Below are positions 24,709 to 33,051 of a DNA stretch of 48,861 bases, piece by piece. The position numbers and the translations under genes were made by a program. The DNA is taken from positions 13,966-62,826 of the forward strand of contig DDYY01000099.1 in NCBI GenBank assembly GCA_002346225.1, read 5' to 3'. The notes under the pieces were generated by a model. It was not told the origin of the DNA. It saw only the letters and a program-made list of their open reading frames with translations, and searched no databases. The DNA is from Bacteroidetes bacterium UBA3022. Lineage in GTDB: Bacteria > Bacteroidota > Bacteroidia > Chitinophagales > BACL12. How positions within the stretch are numbered: the stretch's first letter is position 1; the number at the start of each line of letters is the position of its first letter.

Positions 24709-27700
24709 ATGCGCTTACCAATGCTTATTTGCCGTGGTGTATGTGCGCTGGTTTTAGCACTGGCGTATTCAACACTCTGGGCACAGACACCGCCGAACGA
24801 TGCCTGCAGCAATGCGATTGATATTCCTGTGGAATCCGGTTCCTGTACTTCGCCGTTGTATACCAACAGCGGAGCTACAACTGTTCCAAGTGATCCCATC
24901 CCCAGTTGCTGGACGCCCGATGGTCCTGATAATACGGTCTGGTTTTCCTTTACCGCTATAGGCACTGCGGTGCAAATCTCCACCAACTTCGGCACACCCG
25001 TAACCAATACACAGGTGGCTGTTTACAGCGGGACTTGTGGCTCACTGACAGAAATGAATTGTCAGGAGGACTTGTTTGCGCTGGGAGGAGTTACGCATGT
25101 ATCCATCGTAGTAGACGGACTTACACCGGGCACTACCTATTATATCATGGTAGATGGCAATCTGGGAGAGGAAGGTGGCTTTTCCATTTGTGCTGAGGAG
25201 GTGTTTGTCAGCGCTCCCGAGCCGAATCAGGATTGCCCTACCGGCGAATTTCTCTGCGACAAAAGCACCATCGTGGTGCCTGATGGTCCGGGAAATGATG
25301 GTCTTATTGAAGAAGTACCCAGTTGTTTTGGTGGCTCGGGAGAAAGGGCTTCCCACTGGTATATTTTTACAGCAGAGAACAGCGGTACCCTCAACTTCAG
25401 TATCATTCCCAATACACCCAGTGATTACGACTGGGCACTTTTTGATATTACAGGTTCTCCCACAGGTACCTGCGACCTGACCGATGAAATTGCCTGTAAC
25501 TGGTCGGGGGTTATTGGCACTACCGGTATGGGTTGTGGCGGTGCAGCCTGTGCGCCCACTGCGACGCTCACGGCTGGGAATACCTATGCCCTCATGGTAG
25601 ACCGCTGGACGGCTGCTTCTTCGAGTGGGTTTGAACTGACTTTTGGTGGTACCGTAATTTTTGCGAATCCCGATCCGGATTTTACCACACCCGTTGTTTG
25701 TGTCGGGGCACCCACACCTTTTACCAATTTGACAAGCGGATCGAATACCTATTCCTGGAGTTTTGGGGACGGATTTACTTCAGCTGCTGAAAATCCTGTT
25801 CATACCTATGCCTCTGCCGGCGTGTATGAAGTTACCCTGATAGCCACTGCCAATCCGGGGGGATGTACCGGAGTTGTGGTCCAGACAGTTACTGTGGTGG
25901 AAGGTCCGGAACTTACCATCGACCCATCAGCACCTGTTATATGTGCCGGGGATGATGTACCACTTGATTTAACATATGTATTAACTACATCCGATTGTCC
26001 GCCCATTGGATTTGAAAATCCTACAGACATTCCCATTCCTGCAGGTCCTTCCATCAGCAGCAACATCAACGTTACCGGTATTACTCCGGCCACATTTTCA
26101 CCTGCTATGCTGGAAAGCGTCTGTCTGGATATTGATCACGGCTGGGATGCAGATTTGGATATCTCTCTCATGTGTCCGGATGGAACTACCATCGTCCTTT
26201 CTTCTGATAATGGCGGCGCCGGCGATGATTATACCGGTACTTGTTTCGTTCCTTCAGGAGCTCCACCCGTGGTGACCGGTAGCGCACCTTTTACCGGTGA
26301 TTACACACCCGAGCAACCCTTCAGTACCATGACAGGTTGCACGGTCAATGGTACGTGGAGCCTGATTGTAGACGATGACCTTGCAGGGTTTTTAGGGACA
26401 CTGCTTGGCTGGTCCATTACTTTCACTTGCACCAACGATGTCGAATCGTTTGTATGGACACCCGCGGCGGGACTATCATCCACCTCTATAGAAGACCCGG
26501 TGGCATCACCCTCAACCACTACTACCTATACAGTTACACTCACAGAGTTGTCAGGATGCTCGGCATCGGCCGATGTAACAGTAGCAGTAGATGCTCCGCC
26601 ACTCGCAGGATTTGTCTACCCGGCATCGGAATTTTGTACCGGTGATGCGGACGCCGCTCCTGTTACAGATCCCGGTGCCAGCTCCGGCTCCTGGAGTTCA
26701 GCGCCTGCAGGATTGGTGCTGGATATGATGGATGGAACCATTGACTTTTCGCTATCTGCTCCGGGCGCTTATACTATAACCAATAGTGTTGCGGGCGTGG
26801 GAAGTTGTCCTGATGCCATTGCCACATTCGATATCACCATTCATCCCTCGTACAGTATAGCAGAGACTGTTGCGATCTGTTCAGGCGAAACCTACGTATT
26901 ACCTGATGGCACCCTGGTTTCCGGTGCCGGTGTATATACCAGTCTGCTGACCAGTGTTGACGGTTGTGATAGTATTATAACCACGACCTTGACGGTGACT
27001 CCGACTTACTCGATGACAGAAGCTGTAGAGATTTGCGATGGAGGTTCTTACACGCTGCCGGATGGAACTATTGTATCAGCAGCAGGAACCTATGTTTCTA
27101 CTTTGACAACCGTTGATGGCTGTGATAGCGTTGTTACTACGACGTTAACCTTGACGCCGACCTTGACTACTTCTATTGATGCATCTATCTGTGATGATGA
27201 TAGTTATGTACTTCCCGATGGTAGTACTGCATCCACCGCAGGTACTTATAGCTACACCTTTACTTCTACCCTGGGCTGTGATAGCGTTGTAACGGTGGTA
27301 TTAACGGTGACGCCAACTTACTTGTTGACAGAAGATGCATCGATATGTGATGGAGGTTCCTATACGTTGCCGGATGGTTCGGTTGTATCTGTTGCTGGTA
27401 CATACACTTCTAATTTGACCACGGTTGATGGTTGTGATAGCGTTGTTACTACGACGTTGACAGTGACGCCGACCTTCACGACAGATATAGCTGCTTCGAT
27501 ATGTGATGATGATACCTATGTCCTTCCTGATGGTAGCACGACATCATCAGCTGGAACTTATGCATTCACGTTTACGTCCACTTTAGGATGCGATAGTATT
27601 GCAACGGTGACATTGACGGTGACTCCGACTTACTCCTCAACGGAGGATGTGGACATTTGCGAGGGAGGTTCTTATACGCTACCGGATGGTTCGGTTGTAT

Positions 27701-28134
27701 CTGTTGCTGGTACATATATTTCCAATTTGACAACAGTCGATGGCTGCGATAGTATTGTTACCACGACGTTGACGTTAACGCCGACATTAACAACAGACAT
27801 TGCTGCTTCGATCTGTGATGATGATACCTATGTTCTTCCCGATGGTAGCATGACATCCACTGCAGGTACTTACAGTTTCACATTTACGTCCACTTTAGGA
27901 TGCGATAGTATAGTGAACGTGGACCTGGCGGTGACGCCGACTTATGCTGCGACAGAAGATGTGGAGATATGTGATGGAGGTTCGTATACGCTGCCGGATG
28001 GTTCTATAGTCTCTACTGCAGGAACCTATACCTCAATGCTTACAACAGTCGACGGCTGTGATAGCGTTGTTACCACGACGTTGACGTTAACGCCGACGTT
28101 GACGTCAACTATTGGCTTCGATTTGCGACGATGA
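24709..28134 (+). CDS. Giant T9SS surface protein, N-terminal part (frameshifted)
   Basis: A 1141-codon frame that is the front part of a broken gene. In order: signal peptide (residues 1-25, ending STLWAQ), two calcium-type beta-sandwich regions beginning NDACSNAIDI and NQDCPTGEFLCDK, a PKD domain (SWSFGDGFTSAAENPVHTY, about 345-395), a proprotein-convertase P-domain-like stretch (LESVCLDIDHGWDADLDISL, about 465-575), another Ig-like region, then from residue 715 a tandem array of 52-residue repeats. In the ninth repeat the frame slips: expected ATTGCTGCTTCG reads ATTGGCTTCG, a 2-nt loss at 28111-28116, and the chain ends 7 codons later (GFDLRR). The rest continues in another frame from 28112. 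Adding 2 nt back gives one protein of about 1974 residues. Function: large surface adhesin or structural protein, inferred. Confidence 0.8.
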   Translation: MRLPMLICRGVCALVLALAYSTLWAQTPPNDACSNAIDIPVESGSCTSPLYTNSGATTVPSDPIPSCWTPDGPDNTVWFSFTAIGTAVQISTNFGTPVTNTQVAVYSGTCGSLTEMNCQEDLFALGGVTHVSIVVDGLTPGTTYYIMVDGNLGEEGGFSICAEEVFVSAPEPNQDCPTGEFLCDKSTIVVPDGPGNDGLIEEVPSCFGGSGERASHWYIFTAENSGTLNFSIIPNTPSDYDWALFDITGSPTGTCDLTDEIACNWSGVIGTTGMGCGGAACAPTATLTAGNTYALMVDRWTAASSSGFELTFGGTVIFANPDPDFTTPVVCVGAPTPFTNLTSGSNTYSWSFGDGFTSAAENPVHTYASAGVYEVTLIATANPGGCTGVVVQTVTVVEGPELTIDPSAPVICAGDDVPLDLTYVLTTSDCPPIGFENPTDIPIPAGPSISSNINVTGITPATFSPAMLESVCLDIDHGWDADLDISLMCPDGTTIVLSSDNGGAGDDYTGTCFVPSGAPPVVTGSAPFTGDYTPEQPFSTMTGCTVNGTWSLIVDDDLAGFLGTLLGWSITFTCTNDVESFVWTPAAGLSSTSIEDPVASPSTTTTYTVTLTELSGCSASADVTVAVDAPPLAGFVYPASEFCTGDADAAPVTDPGASSGSWSSAPAGLVLDMMDGTIDFSLSAPGAYTITNSVAGVGSCPDAIATFDITIHPSYSIAETVAICSGETYVLPDGTLVSGAGVYTSLLTSVDGCDSIITTTLTVTPTYSMTEAVEICDGGSYTLPDGTIVSAAGTYVSTLTTVDGCDSVVTTTLTLTPTLTTSIDASICDDDSYVLPDGSTASTAGTYSYTFTSTLGCDSVVTVVLTVTPTYLLTEDASICDGGSYTLPDGSVVSVAGTYTSNLTTVDGCDSVVTTTLTVTPTFTTDIAASICDDDTYVLPDGSTTSSAGTYAFTFTSTLGCDSIATVTLTVTPTYSSTEDVDICEGGSYTLPDGSVVSVAGTYISNLTTVDGCDSIVTTTLTLTPTLTTDIAASICDDDTYVLPDGSMTSTAGTYSFTFTSTLGCDSIVNVDLAVTPTYAATEDVEICDGGSYTLPDGSIVSTAGTYTSMLTTVDGCDSVVTTTLTLTPTLTSTIGFDLRR

Positions 28135-29656
28135 TGTATACATGCTGCCCGATGGTAGCATGACATCCACTGCAGGTACTTACAGCTTCAGCTTTACTTC
28201 CACCCTGGGTTGCGATAGTGTGGTGACTGTGGACCTTACATTAACACCGACCTACTCCTTAACGGAAGATGTTGAAATCTGCGACGGTGGTTCTTACACG
28301 CTGCCGGATGGTTCTATAGTATCTACTGCAGGAACTTACACCTCGATGCTTACAACAGTCGATGGTTGCGACAGTATTGTTACCACGACGTTGACGTTGA
28401 CGCCGACCTTGACGACAGATATAGCTGCTTCGATTTGCGATGGAAGTTCTTATACACTACCTGATGGTAGTACAACATCTTCAGCAGGAATGTATACCAC
28501 AACCTTAACGACCGTTGATGGCTGCGATAGTATCGTTACGACGACCTTGACGGTGACACCAACCTATGCTGTATCTCTGGATACCGCTATATGTGACGGT
28601 GATACTTATGTGCTTCCGGATGGATCGCTGGCAACAGTATCCGGCACGTATACAACCATTCTTTTCACTGCTGTCGGTTGCGACAGTATCATTACCACTA
28701 CGCTGATTGTGCGCGATACTTTTTCCACCTTCCTGGATGTTTCCATTTGCTCCGGGTCTTTGTATACCTTGCCGGATGGCAGCACCACAGATACAGCTGG
28801 TATTTTTGAATATGTTCTGCTGGCTGGAACGGGATGTGATAGCACTGTGGTGGTCAATCTGGCGGTTGAGCCCGTGTATGACACTACCATCTATGCGGGT
28901 ATTTGTCCCGGGACTTCCTACACCTTGCCGGATGGCACCTCTGTAAGCACTGCCGGTACCTACACCACCAATCCTGGTAGTGCCGCCGGATGCGATAGTA
29001 TCATTACTGTGGTGCTGGAAATTTTGCCCGTCTTCGACACGGCTATTACAGCGGGCATCTGTCCGGGGACTACTTATTTGCTTCCCGATGGAACAAGCAC
29101 AGATATGGAAGGGACTTACATTTTTAACCTGACTACCATCTCTGGATGCGATAGTATCATTACCATTACCTTAGCAGCATTGCCAGTATATGACATGGTA
29201 GTTGATGCCGTTATTTGCGATGATGAAAGTTATGTACTTCCAGATGGAGCCATAGTGGCAACAGCAGGCACTTATACCGTTTCCCTTCTGTCTGCCGGCG
29301 GATGCGACAGTACTATTACTACTAACCTCAGCGTGAATCCAACCTATAGTTTTGTAACGGATGTGTCTATTTGTTCCGGTGATACTTATCTGCTGGAGGA
29401 TGGTACAGAAGTCAGTGACCCTGGAATATATGTTGTAAATATTAATACAACTGCAGGCTGCGATTCCATTCTTATCACGAATCTGAACTTGCTGCCGGAT
29501 TACAATATATTCATTGATACCGCTATTTGCGCCGGATCCGTACTCACATTGCCTGATGGTACGCAAACCGATACTGCGGGCGTATACAGTTTCGATTACA
29601 TTTCTTCGCTGGGCTGCGACAGCAGTATACATATCAACGTAATCATCAATGATTTA
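26851..29656 (+). repeat. 18 tandem 156-bp repeats (52 aa each)
   Basis: Eighteen consecutive units, each exactly 52 codons, with the core C-x(4)-Y-x-LPDG-x(5)-AGTY and GCDS; two Cys per unit at positions 10 and 39. The span 26851-29656 is 2806 nt, 2 short of 18 x 156, which pinpoints the frameshift deletion in unit 9. Units 2-10 alternate between two subtypes (GGSYTLPDG with LTTVDGCDS, and DDTYVLPDG with FTSTLGCDS), giving a 312-bp higher-order period. Later units (12-18) are more diverged. Confidence 0.93.
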
Positions 29657-30631
29657 CCTGTTGTAACTATGGATGCATCCACAGATGCTACCTGCGTGGA
29701 TGGTGAACCATTTGTGTTGAGTGTGGCGCCTGCAGGAGGAATTGCCTGGGGAACAGGCCTTACCGGACTCACCTTCGATCCTGCAGTTGCAGGAGTGGGT
29801 GGTCCTTACCCGCTCTATTACGCGTATACTGATGCAAATGGTTGCAGCGATACGGCTTCGCTTACAGTCGAAGTGTATGCACTGCCTGCACTATCGTTCT
29901 TCTTTCCCGATTACTTATGCGTAGAAGCTGACCCCACTGACCTGCTACCAGTTCCCTCCGGAGGTGTCTTTACCGGTCCCGGATTATCGGGCGACATGTT
30001 TGTCCCAAGTCTGGCAGGTACAGGCGGACCTTATAACATTACCTATACGTATACGGATGCCACCGGCTGTACCAACACGCTGATAGACGTCATAGAGGTG
30101 AGGGAAAACACTGTATACGCCGGACCCGATACCTCCTTGTTTATCGGTGATAGTATACAGCTGCTTGTTTTCACAAGTGATGACCTGTTGTGGTCGCCGG
30201 TAACCGGATTGAGTTGTTCCGATTGTACAGACCCCTGGGCATCACCGCAACAAACCACCACCTACTGGCTGACAGAAACAGACGAATACGGATGTGTGGC
30301 GATGGATGCCCTTACCATCACGGTGCGCACGGTTCCGGATATGTATATTTTTTCACCTAATGCGTTTACACCGAACGGCGATAGTGCCAATGACTACTTC
30401 TTCCTCTACGGGCCTGATATCGTGCGCATCAATAACCTGATGGTGTACGACCGCTGGGGCAACCTGCTCTACCATGGCTTAAACCTGCAGGCCAATGCGG
30501 AAACACTGGGTTGGGATGGCACCAAAGGCGGACTTGTCGCCATGGAAGGTGTCTACGCTTTCGTTGCGGAGGTAGAATTAAAGGGTGGCATGGTCATTCC
30601 CGTACACGGAAATATTACCTTACTCCGATAG
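28112..30631 (+). CDS. Giant T9SS surface protein, C-terminal part (frameshifted)
   Basis: The 839-codon continuation of the interrupted gene. The frame begins at a TTG inside repeat 9; the first in-frame ATG is at 28142. There is no signal peptide, so if translated alone it could not be exported. It contains the remaining nine and a half 52-residue repeats, two Ig-like segments (PFVLSVAPAGGIAWGTGL and SGGVFTGPGLSGDMFVPS, about residues 525-680), and a complete CHU_C type B T9SS domain at the end (PNAFTPNGDSANDYF, MVYDRWGNLLY, GWDGTKGG, GNITLLR). Separation of export signal and sorting signal into two frames means the locus is non-functional as written, unless the shift is a sequencing or assembly artefact or is reversible. 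Confidence 0.75.
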   Translation: MASICDDDVYMLPDGSMTSTAGTYSFSFTSTLGCDSVVTVDLTLTPTYSLTEDVEICDGGSYTLPDGSIVSTAGTYTSMLTTVDGCDSIVTTTLTLTPTLTTDIAASICDGSSYTLPDGSTTSSAGMYTTTLTTVDGCDSIVTTTLTVTPTYAVSLDTAICDGDTYVLPDGSLATVSGTYTTILFTAVGCDSIITTTLIVRDTFSTFLDVSICSGSLYTLPDGSTTDTAGIFEYVLLAGTGCDSTVVVNLAVEPVYDTTIYAGICPGTSYTLPDGTSVSTAGTYTTNPGSAAGCDSIITVVLEILPVFDTAITAGICPGTTYLLPDGTSTDMEGTYIFNLTTISGCDSIITITLAALPVYDMVVDAVICDDESYVLPDGAIVATAGTYTVSLLSAGGCDSTITTNLSVNPTYSFVTDVSICSGDTYLLEDGTEVSDPGIYVVNINTTAGCDSILITNLNLLPDYNIFIDTAICAGSVLTLPDGTQTDTAGVYSFDYISSLGCDSSIHINVIINDLPVVTMDASTDATCVDGEPFVLSVAPAGGIAWGTGLTGLTFDPAVAGVGGPYPLYYAYTDANGCSDTASLTVEVYALPALSFFFPDYLCVEADPTDLLPVPSGGVFTGPGLSGDMFVPSLAGTGGPYNITYTYTDATGCTNTLIDVIEVRENTVYAGPDTSLFIGDSIQLLVFTSDDLLWSPVTGLSCSDCTDPWASPQQTTTYWLTETDEYGCVAMDALTITVRTVPDMYIFSPNAFTPNGDSANDYFFLYGPDIVRINNLMVYDRWGNLLYHGLNLQANAETLGWDGTKGGLVAMEGVYAFVAEVELKGGMVIPVHGNITLLR

Positions 30632-30646
30632 CTTCCATACACCCTA

Positions 30647-32908
30647 TTAATGTTGCACCATAAATGTGTGTACAGCACTTCCATCTATTTGCAGCAGATA
30701 ACTGCCATTAGGAAGTTCCCCTGTATCGATACGGTGGAATGAATTACTTGCCGGCAGGACCAACGCTTGTACTTGTTTTCCCAATGCATCGAAAATGACA
30801 AGCGCTACATCTTCCTGCCAGGGTTTAGCCGACTGAATGAATAAAGCATCTTTGGCAGGATTCGGATACAGCATAATGGCATATTCGGAAAAGGCATCTA
30901 TACTATTGCAGATTTCCACGGTGACAGTAAAGGAAACCGTACTCTCGCAGCCATCGGTATTAATGCCCGTAACTGTATAGGTGGTAGTAGCAGCAGGTGT
31001 CACTTCCATAATGCTGCAATCGGGGCAGGGAACGCTTCCCGCCGGTTCCCAACTGTAGGCAACCGCACCGCCCACACTTAAGATTATCGGCTGGCCTGCG
31101 CAAAGTGTTGTATCGCTGTTGGTGATCAGCACCGGCAAGTCCAGCACTTCTACTGACACCGTATCGGTGGCACTGCACACTCCATTGTCGACGGTAACGA
31201 CATAATCGGTAGTGGAAGTAACAAATACCGTTGGCGCATCGCTGGTAATATCGCTTACACCATCACCCGGCGACCACAGATAGCTATCACCACCCGAAGC
31301 AAAAAACTGCACCTGGCCTGCACCGCAGATGCTGGTGTCCGGACCTGCCGTTGCTGAAATACCGGGAGCAATTGTCACGGTGACAGCCGCTGTATCAGAG
31401 CAGCCCGCAGCATTGGTCACGGTGACCACATAAGCAGTTGTTTCGGTAATGGTACATATAGGATTGGCGATGGTGGCATCACTTAATCCTGTAACCGGAC
31501 TCCAGCTATAGGAACTGCCGCCGGCTGCGTTGAGGGTGACACTGGAGCCTTCACACAAGGTAGTATCAGATGTCACAGTGGCAAATTCGTTCGTAAATAA
31601 CAGGTCTGCTTCCAGCAGCGGCCATTCATTTTGGGTAATGCCGATAGCGCCGTTCGTAGCGCCATTGCTGTCCTCATAGCAATCGCTGGCTGCGGTAAGT
31701 GTGGTGCCTGCAGTGCCTCCGGCGTAGTCAATAAATATACCTGCGGGCAAGCTGCTGCCTGTATGGCGCACCAGTCCGCCGCTGCCACCACCTCCGGGAC
31801 CTGTACAGGCAATGCCTGTTACACTCCCACCATTGCCACCGCGCAGTTCCACCAGCACATCTGAGCTGATACCGCCAATGTCGAGTAGCAGTGTACCGCC
31901 AGCACCTCCACCGCCTGCACCGTCTCCATTGGCGTTGGCGGAAGAGGTTCCGTTGGCAGCCAGCAGCTGTCCGTTGCCATCCATGCTTCCCGCCTTAATG
32001 AATATAATACCACCGCCGTTGCCGCCGGCAGAACCGTTGCCGTTATTGCCATGTCCGCATCCACCACCACCGCCCAGGTAAATCCTGTTGGCTGCATTGC
32101 TGTTATCGGGCACAAAACCCGGCAATCCATAACCCGGACCCGGGCAGGAGAAAAACGATTCTATGCGCTCGCCGCCATTACCTCCGGAAGCGCCCAGAGA
32201 ACCACCGCCGCCACCGGCGTTGTGATCATTTCCGCCGCCGCCTCCATTGGCGAGCTTACCTCTGCCACCGCGCTGGGAATCACCTACTACTGCCAGACCG
32301 GCTCCTTTGGGCGCGCCGTTGCCGCTCTCCACCGAGGTGCGGTAACCTGAAAAGGATAAACCCACAGGACAAGAGTCGGGATAATTAATTTCTTCACCAC
32401 CTGAAAACCCTTTTCCTGTGGCTATTATTGGTGCTTCCATTATTAACTCTCCACTGACAATAAACGCAATAATTCCCCCAGTACTTCCATCCCATGCCGG
32501 ACAGGTAAGCGTATCGGTGACCAGTGCGCTTTCATAAACCGGTATGCGCACCAGTTGTACGGCAGCGGAAAAGTCATAGGTGTTTTCTAAGGCAAATAGC
32601 AAACCCACAGTACCTGTGGCACTGGAGCTGACTTCATTGATTTCATATTGACCGGCACTGCCGAAATCAGTAATCGTTCCGAAGGAGGAGGAATTACTCA
32701 GGTCGATGGTAGCGCCCTGCATCTGTACCAGCATCACCTTGTCGCCCGCAGCGAAAGCACCTGCATCCGCTACCGTCAAAACATTATCGCAATCGATATC
32801 GTTTACCGCTGTATAATCATTAACTACTCCCGAGATGGAGGTCTGGGCAATGCTTGAAGCCGCGCTCAGCAGTATGGTGAGGAAGCAATAGTAGAAAGAT
32901 GTTTTCAT
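30647..32908 (-). CDS. Secreted glycine-rich protein, T9SS type A tail
   Basis: A 753-residue exported protein. ATG at 32908 gives the signal peptide MKTSFYYCFLTILLSAASS (cleavage near IAQ). The first about 200 residues form a beta-rich domain. About residues 200-400 are a Gly/Ser-rich segment (ANGGGGGNDHNAGGGGGSLG, SAGGNGGGIIFI). Three Ig-like segments follow, with SYSWSPVTGLSDATIANP-type motifs, then a type A Por secretion tail (MLYPNPAKDALFIQS, FDALGKQVQALVLP, LPNGSYLLQI). It is convergent with the giant repeat protein (15-bp gap) and divergent from the next repeat protein. Surface location likely; no enzymatic motif seen. Confidence 0.85.
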   Translation of the reverse strand: MKTSFYYCFLTILLSAASSIAQTSISGVVNDYTAVNDIDCDNVLTVADAGAFAAGDKVMLVQMQGATIDLSNSSSFGTITDFGSAGQYEINEVSSSATGTVGLLFALENTYDFSAAVQLVRIPVYESALVTDTLTCPAWDGSTGGIIAFIVSGELIMEAPIIATGKGFSGGEEINYPDSCPVGLSFSGYRTSVESGNGAPKGAGLAVVGDSQRGGRGKLANGGGGGNDHNAGGGGGSLGASGGNGGERIESFFSCPGPGYGLPGFVPDNSNAANRIYLGGGGGCGHGNNGNGSAGGNGGGIIFIKAGSMDGNGQLLAANGTSSANANGDGAGGGGAGGTLLLDIGGISSDVLVELRGGNGGSVTGIACTGPGGGGSGGLVRHTGSSLPAGIFIDYAGGTAGTTLTAASDCYEDSNGATNGAIGITQNEWPLLEADLLFTNEFATVTSDTTLCEGSSVTLNAAGGSSYSWSPVTGLSDATIANPICTITETTAYVVTVTNAAGCSDTAAVTVTIAPGISATAGPDTSICGAGQVQFFASGGDSYLWSPGDGVSDITSDAPTVFVTSTTDYVVTVDNGVCSATDTVSVEVLDLPVLITNSDTTLCAGQPIILSVGGAVAYSWEPAGSVPCPDCSIMEVTPAATTTYTVTGINTDGCESTVSFTVTVEICNSIDAFSEYAIMLYPNPAKDALFIQSAKPWQEDVALVIFDALGKQVQALVLPASNSFHRIDTGELPNGSYLLQIDGSAVHTFMVQH

Positions 32909-32935
32909 AAGCACCAAGGGTTGTAACGGTCACAC

Positions 32936-32965
32936 TAAAAGTAGTGGTATATTCCCTTATTGCAA
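32936..32965 (-). promoter_or_regulatory. Promoter for glycine-rich T9SS protein
   Basis: On the minus strand TTG (plus-strand 32963-32965), 19-nt spacer, TACTTTTA (plus-strand 32936-32943), seven of eight to TAnnTTTG. The leader is about 25 nt to the ATG at 32908. Confidence 0.5.
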
Positions 32966-33051
32966 GCCGTCCATACCGTGTTGTATGTTAAATCTGTGCA
33001 ATATTCTGTTCACATTCAACTTTTGTGCAAGCGATGGGTTATATTAGCAAT

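Noticed and set aside
26851..29656. Regular repeats that could suggest a CRISPR array
   Set aside because: The 156-bp units are coding, without spacers, and give one continuous protein repeat apart from a 2-bp loss.
33021..33047. TTTTGTG and TATATTAG as promoter of the second repeat protein
   Set aside because: Spacing is only about 13-14 nt and the -7 box lacks the TTTG end; too weak to list.
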